Positions 8,360-17,362 are shown, numbered from the stretch's first letter. The stretch is DNA of 64,000 bases from Streptomyces diastatochromogenes (GCA_026913215.1 JAPTYK010000001.1:3968001-4032000), one strand, 5' to 3'. Numbers and translations are program-made. The notes: generated from the letters alone by a model not told the origin.

Positions 8360-9535
8360 CTAACTCCTGTTGAGTTCCGAAACTTCCACCAGTTTGCGCC
8401 AGCGCGCAAGACGCGGTTGAAGCCGGTGCAACTCGCCGAGGATCCGTGTGGAGCCCGTTCGGTGCGCGATGCCGAGGGCTTGTTCAGCGGCCCGGTGCGC
8501 GCCTTCCACGTCCTCCAGGATCGCGTTGGCCGTGGCGAGCCGGGCGAGGCACAGCCCTCGGTCCCGCTCCTGCACGGTAGGCCAGTGCCGCAGACTCTTC
8601 TCGTACGTCACGACGGCTTGCTCGGGGCGCTCCAGGCGTACCTGGCAGTTGGCCGCTTCCATCTCGATGTAGGAGACCGTGCAGTAGAAGGCCAGATCGT
8701 CATCGTCGCCTCTGTCGGCCGCCACGAGAGCCTGTTCGATGGCCCGCTCGGACTCGGCGGCCTCTCCGAGGCTCGCCTTGCTGTTCGCGAGCTGGCGGAG
8801 TACGACGGCGTGGACGCGAGGCGACAGCTCGGAGGCGTACCGGAGGGCAGCGAGAGCGAGGCCGGCGCCGTGGCCGGCGTGGCCCGCTTCCGTGGCGATG
8901 TTGCTGCGGCGCTGGAGCATGTACGCGATCACCATCGGATCGCCCAGCTCTTGGGCGTACTCCATCGCCAGCCTGGTCCAGCGCATGGCGTCGTCGGTGC
9001 GGCCGGTGTCCTGGTGAAGCCAGCCGAGGAACTCCGCGTACCGTGCCCCCACGCGCAGGACCTCCTGCCGCAGCGGACCGTACGCCTCGCGACACATTTG
9101 CTCGATGAGGGGCATCTGGCTGCTCACCGGGGCCAGGAGGAACTGCGGGCCGACAAACGGTTCGGCCTGTGCGTGCTGCTGGAGCACCGAGGTGAGGTAG
9201 CCGAGCATCTCCGGGTTCACCGGCATCGGGGTCCGGCTCACCGCTGCTGTCGGTGTTGGCAGCAGCATGCTCGGTGTCGTGGCGACGCTCGTGCTGGTGG
9301 ATGCGAAGCCGAGCTCTTCGTCCGTCGCCTCGTACACCTCCCGGAAGAGCGGTCGGTGGTCCGGACTCACGGGGCGTCGGCCGTTCTCGTACATCGAGAT
9401 GAGCGTCTTCCAGCTCGTTGATGCCGGTGACTGTGCTCCCAGGCGCTGGGCCGCGGCCATCAACGCGTCGATTAGCTCGCCCTGCGTCCAGCCCATGTCC
9501 AACCTGGCCTGCTGGAGTCTGCTCTTCGCCCCCAT
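8360..9535 (-). CDS. XRE-family regulator with tetratricopeptide-like repeats
   Basis: A 391-residue protein with an N-terminal helix-turn-helix (LQQARLDMGWTQGELIDAL ... LISMYENGRRPVSPDHRPL, about residues 6-65), a Ser/Thr/Pro linker, then helical repeats (YAEFLGWLHQDTGRTDDA, SNIATEAGHAGHGAGLA and similar) typical of TPR sensor domains. ATG 9535 has GGGGGA upstream. It heads the creatininase unit and diverges from metK across 232 bp that hold three GTTAAC hexamers, so it is the obvious regulator of the cassette. Its ligand is unknown; small-molecule or peptide sensing is typical of such architectures. Confidence 0.75.
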   Translation of the reverse strand: MGAKSRLQQARLDMGWTQGELIDALMAAAQRLGAQSPASTSWKTLISMYENGRRPVSPDHRPLFREVYEATDEELGFASTSTSVATTPSMLLPTPTAAVSRTPMPVNPEMLGYLTSVLQQHAQAEPFVGPQFLLAPVSSQMPLIEQMCREAYGPLRQEVLRVGARYAEFLGWLHQDTGRTDDAMRWTRLAMEYAQELGDPMVIAYMLQRRSNIATEAGHAGHGAGLALAALRYASELSPRVHAVVLRQLANSKASLGEAAESERAIEQALVAADRGDDDDLAFYCTVSYIEMEAANCQVRLERPEQAVVTYEKSLRHWPTVQERDRGLCLARLATANAILEDVEGAHRAAEQALGIAHRTGSTRILGELHRLQPRLARWRKLVEVSELNRS

Positions 9536-9767
9536 CGTTCCCCCGATGTTCGTCGCAGTGCCCCGCTCAATGATGGGCCAAAAGCCCGCCTCACGTGGGG
9601 AGTTAACAGTTAACTGCGCAATCCGTTAACCCTGTCCACTGACCGATGGCTGCGTCTCCGGCTTACTTTCCTCAGCGCCGCGGTGGTGGGTTCCGCTCCC
9701 GAGGCGTGCCTCGCTTACACGCCTTCGCAGTGCTCCGTCATCTTCCGACCCGAAACGAGGGATCCTG
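9536..9767. promoter_or_regulatory. Divergent promoter region with three GTTAAC sites
   Basis: This 232-bp gap separates the XRE/TPR regulator from metK. GTTAAC occurs at 9602-9607, 9609-9614 and 9625-9630. The first two form the near-palindrome AGTTAACAGTTAACT, and the starts are 7 and 16 bp apart. In DNA this GC-rich such AT-containing repeats stand out, so they are plausible operators for the adjacent regulator. GAGGGA before ATG 9768 is the metK ribosome-binding site. Confidence 0.5.
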
Positions 9768-10945
9768 ATGTCCCGAACGAGCACGATTCTCGGCAACACC
9801 CAGCTCGTGGTCGACACCGGCATGGCCAAGCCCGACGCGACGACCATCGTGGAGCGGAAGGGCCTCGGCCACCCGGACACCCTGGCCGACCACCTCGCCG
9901 AGCGGCTGTCCCGCGCGTACAGCCGCTACACCGTCGAACGCTTCGGCGCGGTGCTGCACCACAACTTCGACAAGCTCGCTCTTCTCGGCGGCGCGAGCGA
10001 AGTCCGCTACGGCGCCGGCCGGATGACCGCCCCGGTCAGGGTCCTCGTCAACGGGCGTGCCGCGCCCATGTGCGGCGGCGAGCGGATCCCCGTGGAGGAG
10101 ATCGTGGAGGCCGAGGTGCGGGCGTTCTTCGCCCGTCGGCTTCCCGAGGTCTCGGACCACCTGGACATCACCTTCAACATCACCAGCAACTCCAGCCCGG
10201 TGCCGTCCTCACGGGCAACGAGGTGCCCGACCGGACGCGGTGGTTCAACCCGCGGTCGATCGAGGACCTGCGGGAGCGGCGGGTGCGACTGTCCAACGAC
10301 ACGTCGTTGGGAACGGGCTGGGCGCCGGAGAACGTCTTCGAGTCGTTCGTGCGCGAGCTGGTCGACCACTTCTCCGGCGAGAGTGACTTCAGCCTCTCGC
10401 ACGCGTGGTGCGGATCGGACGTGAAGCTCATGGGCTACTGGGACGGCGAGCAGGCGGACGTCGTCCTCTGCGTCCCGCAGAAGTCGCGGCTCGTCGCCAG
10501 CCGCGCGGAGTACGTGCGGAACACCGAGAGTGTCCTCGCCGAGTGCTACCGGCTGGCCGGCCTCCGGCTGCCGGGTGCCGAGACGCGCTTCCGGCTCAAC
10601 GCGCGCGACGTGCCGGAGAAGGACGAGCTGTACCTCACCTACACCGGCAGCTCGATCGAGTCCGGCGACGAGGGCGTCGTCGGCCGCGGCAACCGCGTCA
10701 ACGGCCTCATCACGCCCCTGCGGCCGATGAACCTGGAGGGCGCCAACGGCAAGAACCCCGTCTACCACGTGGGCAAGCTCTACAACATCGCCGCCCGCCG
10801 GCTCGCCGAGCGGCTTCACGAGGCGACGGATGGCCACGCCGAGGTTCACCTGGTGAGCACGACCGGGCAGCGACTCGACCAGCCGTGGCGCGTTCTCGTC
10901 CGTCTGTCGTCCCCGGACGTCGAGGTGGACAAGGTGCAGGCACTA

Positions 10946-11837
10946 GGCGGTGTCTTCAAATGATCACTGCTGGTGGATCATGGTGTCGTGATACGTCGTC
11001 ATGAGCTGTCCGATGCCGAGTGGGAGTTCGTCCGGCCGTTGTTGCCCGAGTCGTTGCGGGGGCGGAAGCGGCTGGACGACCGCAGGGTCCTGAACGGGAT
11101 CGTGTGGAAGTTCCGCACCGGCACGGCCTGGCGGGACGTGCCCGAGCGTTATGGGCCGTGGGCCACGCTGCATACGCGTTTCCGCAGGTGGGCGGCGGAC
11201 GGGACGTTCGACCGGATGCTGCGGGCGGCGCAGGCGAGGGCGGACGCGGCGGGGGACATCGAGTGGCTGGTGTCGGTCGATTCCACGGTGGTTCGGGCCC
11301 ATCAGCATGCGGCGGGGGCCCGAAAAGGGGGCTCCGTGACCCGGCCCTCGGCCGGTCCCGAGGCGGTCTGACCAGCAAGATCCACCTGGCCTGCGACGGC
11401 CGGGGTCGTCCGCTGGGCTTCGTCGTCACGGGCGGCAACACCAACGACTGCACCCGGTTCACCGCCGTGATGGAGGCGATCCGGGTGCCCCGGACCGGAC
11501 CGGGGCGGCCCCGTATCCGGCCCGATCACGTCCTGGGTGACAAGGGCTACAGCTCGAAGGCGATCCGCACCTGGCTCCGCCGCCGGGGCATCCCGCACAC
11601 GATTCCCGAGCGGGCCGATCAGATCCGCAACCGGGCCCGGCGGGGCAGCCGTGGAGGCCGCCCGCCGGCCTTCGACCGCGAGGCATACAAGCACCGCAAC
11701 GTCGTGGAACGGTGCTTCAATCGCTTGAAGCAGTGGCGTGGCATCGCCACCCGGTACGACAAGACCGCCCAGTCCTACGAGGCAGCCGTCGCCCTCGCCT
11801 CACTGCTGATGTGGGCGTGACATTTGACGACAGAACC
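10946..11837 (+). mobile_element. IS5-family (IS427-like) insertion sequence, 892 bp
   Basis: Imperfect terminal inverted repeats, GGCGGTGTCTTCAAATG at the left and GGTTCTGTCGTCAAATG (complement) at the right, match at 13 of 17 positions. A TA dinucleotide is duplicated on both sides (10944-10945 and 11838-11839), and the target reads CTAG when the element is removed. Excision in silico restores the AdoMet synthetase reading frame exactly, which fixes both ends. Length and organisation fit the IS427 subgroup. Confidence 0.88.
10973..11820 (+). CDS. IS5-family transposase made by -1 frameshifting
   Basis: The first frame (GTG 10973, or more typically GTG 10988, VIRRHELSDAEWE) holds the DUF4096-like N-terminus and the first acidic strand SVDSTVVRAHQHAAG. 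The second frame continues GLTSKIHLACDGRG, DKGYSSKAIR and the C-terminal VVERCFNRLKQWRGIATRYDK with the catalytic Glu. The switch is one base backwards at the A4G5 run near 11325-11333, the kind of slippery run used for programmed frameshifting in this group. An ordinary base-call error is also possible. The stop is at 11820, next to the right inverted repeat. Confidence 0.85.
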
Positions 11838-11910
11838 TAGTGGCGGAGGCCCTGGACGAGTTCCCGGCGCTGACCGACGAGCTGGTCTCCGACGGGATCG
11901 TGCTGAGCTG

Positions 11911-12836
11911 ATGGAGAAGCGGACGCTCGGCGAGGTCTCCGAGGAATGCCGCCGGCGGCTGGTCACGCACTACGGCCCGGGAGTCTCCGGCTGGCTCGAC
12001 GCCGTGCCCAGGCTGATGGAGCGCGCGGCGGAGCGCTGGAAGCTCACACTCGGGACGTACCACGACGCCGGACACGCCTCAGTGGTTGTGACGGCCGGAA
12101 CCCTCGACGGACGTCCGCTGCTTCTGAAGGCGTGGGCTGATCCCGCCCGCTTTCACGATGAGGTCACCGCCTTACGCCTGTGGGCGGGCGGGCCGACGGC
12201 GGGCGTCGTCGAGGCGGCGGACGACCTGGCCGTGGCGGCCCTGGAGATGATCGGAGGCCGCCCCGGCGGTGGTGAGCGACCGCCTCGCGAGCTTCCCACC
12301 GTGGCCGCCGCCCTCCAGGGCCTCCATACCTTCGGTCGCCGTCGGCGCCGGCTGCGTGAGCTTCCTTTCCTGACCGCGTATCTCCACCAGGAGGTACGCC
12401 CCCGGGTGCGGCGCCGACTGCAATCGGTTGACGTCGGCCCGTGGCAGGAGCACGTCGACGCGGCCCTCCCGGCCCTCGTGACCCTGGAGGAGGACTCCTC
12501 TCGGTCCACCGTCCTGCACGCGGATCTCTACCGAGAGAACGTCCTCTTCGACTGGCTGGGCCACCCCCGCCTGATCGATCCCCTTCCGATGGTGGGCGAC
12601 GCGGCCTTCGACTGGGCCTTCTGGACCGTGTACTACGACCTCGGGCACGGCACGGACGCCCGCTTGGCCGCCGCCGCCCGGATCTCCCGTATTCCCGTGC
12701 CCGTCCTGGCGCCATGGTGCAGGGCCCTGGCCCTGGACGGCCTGCTCTTCTACCTCGACACCGGTGATCCGCGCGCTCCGGGATGGCCGACGTCCTCGCA
12801 TGGCTGTCGGCGCCGACCTCAAGGAACCGATCATGA
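11911..12836 (+). CDS. APH-like phosphotransferase (one frameshift)
   Basis: An aminoglycoside-phosphotransferase/choline-kinase-fold protein of about 308 residues: VLHADLYRENVLF carries the catalytic loop HxDxxxxN, and LIDPLPMVGDAAFDWAFW the metal-binding Asp. The ATG overlaps the AdoMet synthetase stop (TGATG). Near 12781 one G must be restored before ATGGCC to give the natural end RMADVLAWLSAPTSRNRS, whose TGA overlaps the next ATG (ATGA). Without this the frame runs on into the next gene and looks like a false kinase-phosphatase fusion. The substrate is unknown; a sugar, nucleoside or amino-alcohol intermediate is likely, and antibiotic resistance is less so given the operon. Confidence 0.75.
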
Positions 12837-13548
12837 CGACGTACGTTCTCCGCCACGGACAGACCAACTACAGCCGGCGCTATCTCGTCAACGGCGATCC
12901 GACCAAGCCCATCCGCCTGAGCGAGGAAGGCCGCCGGTCGCTGAACAAGGGATGGAGCAGCGTGCCCTCCACAGCGTGAAAACGTGGCTGGCCAGCGAAT
13001 TCCCCCGCGCCCAGCAGACTGCCAATCTGTTGATGGGAGTCCCCGGGCCGGAACTGATCATCGATTCTCGATTGAACGAACTCGACTACGGGGAATTCGA
13101 GGGAGGCCCGTTCCTGGAGTACGCCGTCTGGCTCGACGGGCACGGCGCCCACGAGCGCCCGCCCGGCGGGAGTGAGTCGCAGCGTGAGGGCATCCGCAGG
13201 ATGCTCACCGGGGTGCTCGCGGCCCTGGATCACCCCGGTCCACGCGTCCTGGTGGCCCACGGGCTGCTGGTCTCGGTGCTCCTGTGGCACCGTGACCGGG
13301 CTCCCGGCGAGGCCATGCCCCTGTTCTTTCCGGAAGCGCCTTACGTCGAGCCCTTCACGATCCCGGACATGGAGCTGCCGGAATTCATCGCAACGCTGAT
13401 GAACGATCTTGAAACTGGCGTTCATGACCGCACCGGCGGCATCGGTGACTGGGGGATATTCCGGAACGGGGACGGCTCGGCGGTTGCTACCGTCGATTCC
13501 GTATCCCCATCCCACTCGCAGGATCAGAAGGATCTTCCTCATGCATGA
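12833..13548 (+). CDS. Histidine phosphatase family protein (one frameshift)
   Basis: The start MTTYVLRHGQTNYSRRYL carries the catalytic RHG motif; ELDYGEFEGG holds the conserved acidic segment and VLVAHGLLVSVL the second catalytic His. The frame breaks near 12950, where one G restored in AAGGGATGG gives LNKGMEQRALHSVKTWL and a protein of about 238 residues. It overlaps the kinase by 4 bp and serS by 8 bp. Family members remove phosphate from sugars, nucleotides or phospho-intermediates. Together with the kinase it suggests transient phosphorylation of a pathway intermediate (inference). Confidence 0.75.
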
Positions 13549-14833
13549 TGCCCGCGCCCTGATCGACATGGGTGCCGACGCGGTTCGTCGGCTCGCTCGT
13601 CGCGGTTACTCCCTGGACCTGTCCGAGCTGGAGTCCCTCCAGTCTCGTCGCAACCAGAACATCCGCTCGGCCGACGAGCTGCGGGCAGAGTCCAAGCGAG
13701 TGGCGAGCGAGGTCCAGCAGACGGCCAAGCAGGGCGGCGACATCAGCAAGCTCAAGGAGCGCGCACGCGAGATTAAGGACCAGGTCCGCGACATCGAGGC
13801 TGGCCAGGAGGAGATCGAGGCCCAGCTGCGCGACCTGCTCCTGAGCATCCCGAACCTGCCGGACGACTCGGCCCCCGACGGCGACTCCGAGGAGTTCGCG
13901 GTCGAGATGCGGCGCGTGGGCACGCCGCCCACGTTCACGTTCGAGCCGAAGGACCACGTCGATCTCGGCGAGGCCACCGGCATCCTCGACTTCGGCAGGG
14001 CAACCAAGCTGTCCGGGCCGCGCTTCGCGGTCTCGCGTGGCGCCGGCGCCGCCCTGGAGCGGGCACTGGCCACGCTCTTCCTCGACATCCACACCCGCCG
14101 CCACGGGTACACCGAGTACGCGGTCCCCTACCTGGTCACGCGCAAGACCATGACCGGTACCGGTCAGCTGCCGAAGTTCGAGGAGGATCTGTTCAAGACC
14201 GGCGTCGCCGACCGTGAGCTCTTCCTCATCCCGACGGCCGAGGTCCCGCTGACCAACCTCTACGCCGACGAGATCATCCCGCCGGCCGAGCTGCCGCTGG
14301 CTATGACCGCCCACACCCCGTGCTTCCGCTCGGAGGCCGGCTCGTACGGCCGGGACACCCGCGGTTTGATCCGCCAGCACCAGTTCGCCAAGGTCGAGAT
14401 GGTCAAGATCGTCGACCCGGAGACGACGGACGCCGAGCTGGAGACGATGGTCGGTCACGCCGAGGCGTGCCTCAAGGAGCTTGGCCTCGCCTACCGGGTC
14501 ATCAAGCTGCCCGCCGGCGACACGGGCTTCTCCGCCCAGCTCACCTACGACATCGAGGTCTGGATCCCGAGCCAGAACACGTACCGGGAGATCTCCTCGG
14601 TCTCCAACTTCGGCACCTTCCAGGCCCGCCGGGCGAACATCCGGACCCGAGGCGAGGACGGCAAGCCCAAGCTCGTCGCCACCCTCAACGGCTCCGGCCT
14701 GCCCGTCGGCCGCACGCTGGCCGCGCTTCTCGAACAGTGTCAGCAGGAGGACGGCTCGCTCGTCCTTCCCGAATCCCTCTTCCCGTACCTCGGCTTCCGC
14801 CGGATCAAGGCGGACGGAACACCGGAGGCATAA
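13541..14833 (+). CDS. Seryl-tRNA synthetase paralogue
   Basis: A complete class II seryl-tRNA synthetase of 430 residues. The N-terminal long coiled-coil arm that grips the tRNA variable arm spans about 25-110 (SLQSRRNQNIRSADELRAE...). The core follows with TAEVPLTNLY, motif 2 TPCFRSEAGSYGRDTRGLIR, QHQFAKVEMVKI, EISSVSNFGTFQARR and motif 3 NGSGLPVGRTLAALLEQCQ. Nothing catalytic is missing, so activation of serine is expected. AGAAGGA precedes ATG 13541. The N-terminus differs from the housekeeping Streptomyces enzyme. Paralogues like this serve as self-resistance (AlbX in albomycin) or supply seryl-tRNA to biosynthesis (VlmL in valanimycin); which applies here is open. Confidence 0.92.
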   Translation: MHDARALIDMGADAVRRLARRGYSLDLSELESLQSRRNQNIRSADELRAESKRVASEVQQTAKQGGDISKLKERAREIKDQVRDIEAGQEEIEAQLRDLLLSIPNLPDDSAPDGDSEEFAVEMRRVGTPPTFTFEPKDHVDLGEATGILDFGRATKLSGPRFAVSRGAGAALERALATLFLDIHTRRHGYTEYAVPYLVTRKTMTGTGQLPKFEEDLFKTGVADRELFLIPTAEVPLTNLYADEIIPPAELPLAMTAHTPCFRSEAGSYGRDTRGLIRQHQFAKVEMVKIVDPETTDAELETMVGHAEACLKELGLAYRVIKLPAGDTGFSAQLTYDIEVWIPSQNTYREISSVSNFGTFQARRANIRTRGEDGKPKLVATLNGSGLPVGRTLAALLEQCQQEDGSLVLPESLFPYLGFRRIKADGTPEA

Positions 14834-14834
14834 C

Positions 14835-15857
14835 GTGCTCGTCGGCGTCTGCGATTTCCCTGGTAGCTACGCCTTTCCGCCCGCCGGCTACGGCGGGATC
14901 GAACGATGGCTGTGGGCGGTCGCCGTAGGCGCCCGGGCCGCAGGCGCCGACGTACACCTCCTCGGGCCGGGCTGGCTCGCGGACCTGGAGAACGACTGGG
15001 TCCGCAAGCCGGTCCGCCTGGAGGACATCACCCCCGGATCGCTCGCCGAGCGCGACGTCCGCGAGACCAAGTACGACCTCCTGGTCGTCGGCCACGAGTA
15101 CCCCTCGCTGCCCGCCTGGACCCGCACCTGGGACGCGCTGGACTGCGACGTCGCCACGTTCCAGCACTCGCCGGTCTTCCAGCACACTGCCACCGCCTTC
15201 GACGGCAGGCGGTCCCGGCTGTACTGCTACTCGCCCGAGATGATCGAGCGGTACGCGGACCACCGGCCGATACCCGAGCTGGCCGTGCACCTCGGCCTCG
15301 ATGAGGAGGAACCGCCGGCGGTCGCCGGACGCGACCTCGTCTGGCTCGGCCGCGTCGACGCTGAGAAGGCCCCTCACCTGGCTGTCCGCGCCGCCCAGAT
15401 CCTCGGCCGCCGCATCCGTGTCGTCGGCCCGGTCTTCGACCACGACTACGTCCAGAGCCACGCCCGCCTCTTCGACGCGGACCACGTCGAGTGGATCGGC
15501 GAACTCGGAGGGCCGGCCAAGACGGCCGCCATCCGCGACGCCTCCGTATTCGTCTACACCTACGCCCGCACGTACGTGGAAGCCGGCGCCGCTGTCTTCG
15601 GCGAGTCCCTCCGCGCCGGCACCCCCATGGCTGCGCTTACCTGGCGCACGGGCACCTGCGCCGAGGCAGCCCTCTGCGATCAGACGGGCGCCATCACCGT
15701 CGTCGACCCGGACGAGGACGACGAGACCGCGGCCCAGCGACTCGCGCTCGCTATCGAGCAGGCGGAGACCCTCGACCACCGGCAGGTTCAGGAGATCGGC
15801 CAGCACCGCTTCGACCCCGCCCGGCACTTCCTGGCGATGGCGTCCCGGTCGTGCTGA
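14835..15857 (+). CDS. GT4-type glycosyltransferase
   Basis: A 340-residue GT-B protein. The N-terminal domain starts with a strand (VLVGVCDFPGSY) and the acceptor loop PPAGYGGIERWLWAVAVG. The C-terminal nucleotide-sugar domain has DLVWLGRVDAEKAPHLAVRA, RRIRVVGPVFD, VEWIGELGG and the FGESLRAGTPMAAL loop with the donor-binding Glu. The GTG at 14835 follows the serS stop by one base, and the stop overlaps the next start. No signal peptide or membrane segment is visible, so it acts in the cytosol. It probably glycosylates the pathway product or builds a sugar scaffold. Confidence 0.78.
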   Translation: MLVGVCDFPGSYAFPPAGYGGIERWLWAVAVGARAAGADVHLLGPGWLADLENDWVRKPVRLEDITPGSLAERDVRETKYDLLVVGHEYPSLPAWTRTWDALDCDVATFQHSPVFQHTATAFDGRRSRLYCYSPEMIERYADHRPIPELAVHLGLDEEEPPAVAGRDLVWLGRVDAEKAPHLAVRAAQILGRRIRVVGPVFDHDYVQSHARLFDADHVEWIGELGGPAKTAAIRDASVFVYTYARTYVEAGAAVFGESLRAGTPMAALTWRTGTCAEAALCDQTGAITVVDPDEDDETAAQRLALAIEQAETLDHRQVQEIGQHRFDPARHFLAMASRSC

Positions 15858-16849
15858 CCGGCACAGCTCGTACGACCGGAGACGCACTGGCCTCGCGGAT
15901 ACCCTCCGTGCTCCGCAGGTCGTTATCCCACTCGCAGTGGGAGTTCACCATCGACGGCCCTCACGTCGACATCCGACACCAGCGGCGAGGCACCCCGTAC
16001 CGCCCGCCACGTCGGCCGCCCTCGTGGAGAGAACTCCTCCGCAGCCTGGAGACCGCCTTCGCCCACGTCGGAGCTCCACGCGACGACTGTCTCCCGCTCC
16101 GCTGGGGGCGCGACACAGAACTGACCATCTCGGCGATCCAGGCCCTCGACCCGCTCCTCAAGGACGGAAGACCCCAGACGTACCGCCGGGGCTTCCTCCC
16201 GCAACCGGTTGTCCGCTTCACCGGTGAACGCGATGCCTCCGGCGACCTCTGCGACGGCTTCCTGACCTCCTTCGTCAACGTCTCCCGCATCCAACCCGTG
16301 GGAGGGCTCGACGAGTACGGCGCGATTCTCGACGGCTGGTTCTCCGTCCTCTCCCAACTCGGCTTCCACGCCCGCCACCTGAGCATCCACGGGACCCTCA
16401 CTCCCTGGCGCCGGCGCGAGGTCGCGGGCATCACACTGCACTTCCGCCACCTCGGGCTCGACCTCGGCGACATCGTCCTGCTGTGGAACGCCGAGGACCC
16501 GACCCGCATGGCCGTAGACCTGGGAACCGGACTGGAACGCCTCGCCTGGGCACGCACCCAGCAACGCTGGCACGAGCTGATCTACGGAGGCTTCGCCGGC
16601 ACGGCGCCACCCACCACGCTGGACGCCATCCGTACTGCGACGCTCCTCCTCGGCAGCGGGATCACCCCCGCGCCCCGCGGGGCCGGGGGTGTCACCCGGA
16701 GGGTCATAGGCGCGATCGACCCCGAAGCGGTACGCCTCGGGGCCAGCGCCTTAGTTCGCGAGGCACACGGCTACTGGTCACTCGTCGGTGCCCTACGTGC
16801 TCCGTGGCCGCAGATAGCTTGTGCCATCGAGGAAGAGGTACGCAGATGA
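15851..16849 (+). CDS. Alanyl-tRNA-synthetase-like core protein without tRNA or editing domains
   Basis: A 332-residue protein whose segments recall the class II alanyl-tRNA synthetase core: PVVRFTGERD, SFVNVSRIQPV, LSQLGFHARHLSIHG, GITLHFRHLGLDLGDIVLLW and, most telling, VDLGTGLERLAWARTQ, the motif-3-like GxGLERL. A true AlaRS has nearly 900 residues; here the editing domain, C-Ala domain and most of the tRNA-recognition helical domain are absent. The GTG 15851 overlaps the glycosyltransferase by 7 bp and the end overlaps the Nudix ATG by 4 bp. It may activate alanine or another amino acid for direct transfer, or may have lost activation. Assignment rests on motif recall only. Confidence 0.6.
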   Translation: MLTGTARTTGDALASRIPSVLRRSLSHSQWEFTIDGPHVDIRHQRRGTPYRPPRRPPSWRELLRSLETAFAHVGAPRDDCLPLRWGRDTELTISAIQALDPLLKDGRPQTYRRGFLPQPVVRFTGERDASGDLCDGFLTSFVNVSRIQPVGGLDEYGAILDGWFSVLSQLGFHARHLSIHGTLTPWRRREVAGITLHFRHLGLDLGDIVLLWNAEDPTRMAVDLGTGLERLAWARTQQRWHELIYGGFAGTAPPTTLDAIRTATLLLGSGITPAPRGAGGVTRRVIGAIDPEAVRLGASALVREAHGYWSLVGALRAPWPQIACAIEEEVRR

Positions 16850-17250
16850 GGGAAGGCGGCCAGAGGCCCGTCGCCGCAGCCATCGTGGTGCATGAAGGAC
16901 ACGTGCTCATGGTGCAGCGACGGATAAGCGAGGGCGAGCTCTCCTGGCAGTTCCCGGCCGGAAAGGTCGAGCCGGGGGAGTCTCGCGAGGACGCCGCTGT
17001 GCGGGAGACCCAGGAGGAGACCGGCCTGGACGTGGTCGTTGTGAAGCTGCTCGGCGAGCGGGTTCACCCGAAGACGGGCCGGCTGATGTCGTACACAGCC
17101 TGCGAGGTGGTGGGCGGCGCTGCTCACGTCGCGGACACCGAGGAGCTGGCCGAGCTTGCTTGGGTCGCCCACGGCGAGATTCCGCAGTACGTGCCGTATG
17201 GGTTGTTCGAGCCGGTGCAGCAACACCTCGATGTGGTCCTGCACCTCTGA
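16846..17250 (+). CDS. Nudix hydrolase
   Basis: A 134-residue protein with a full Nudix box, beginning GKVEPGESREDAAVRETQEE and ending TGLDV (about residues 39-62): Gx5Ex7REUxEExGU. The start AAAIVVHEGHVLMVQRR is the usual first strand pair. It is the last gene of the operon, in ATGA overlap with the AlaRS-like gene. It may clear a nucleotide by-product such as an NDP-sugar or aminoacyl-adenylate. The pSAM2 immunity factor Pif also has a Nudix motif, so an element-exclusion role is an alternative, but the tight coupling favours the pathway. Confidence 0.85.
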   Translation: MREGGQRPVAAAIVVHEGHVLMVQRRISEGELSWQFPAGKVEPGESREDAAVRETQEETGLDVVVVKLLGERVHPKTGRLMSYTACEVVGGAAHVADTEELAELAWVAHGEIPQYVPYGLFEPVQQHLDVVLHL

Positions 17251-17362
17251 CGAAGGTCACTGAGTGCGCCGGAGGAACCGGCGAATCGATATGGCGTCCG
17301 CTAGCGGGGAAGTCTCCCAGCCGCTGGCCGTTGGTTACTACGTGGGCGCCTTGCCTGTGTGC

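Larger units (their letters stand above)
9768..11911 (+). pseudogene. Archaeal-type AdoMet synthetase, interrupted by an insertion sequence
   Basis: The protein belongs to the archaeal-type methionine adenosyltransferase family, not the bacterial MetK: ERKGLGHPDTLADHL near the start, SNSSPGAVLTGNE, DTSLGTGWAP, FSLSHAWCGSDVKLMG and GRGNRVNGLITPLRP. The frame breaks near 10203; one G restored in CCCGG repairs it. An insertion sequence (10946-11837) splits the gene 24 codons before its end. Removing it and one TA copy restores VQALVAEALDEFPAL ending at TGA 11909-11911, about 416 residues. As it stands the protein would end LGGVFK. The true stop overlaps the ATG of the kinase gene by one base, so this was the first gene of the operon. 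AdoMet supply is the family reaction. Confidence 0.8.

Noticed and set aside
11824-13548. Kinase-phosphatase fusion protein in one frame
   Set aside because: The fusion skips the RHG motif start; repairing two G runs gives two separate proteins with ATGA overlap.
7604-17250. Conventional antibiotic cluster
   Set aside because: No PKS, NRPS, terpene or RiPP core enzyme is visible, so it is reported as an unknown pathway instead.
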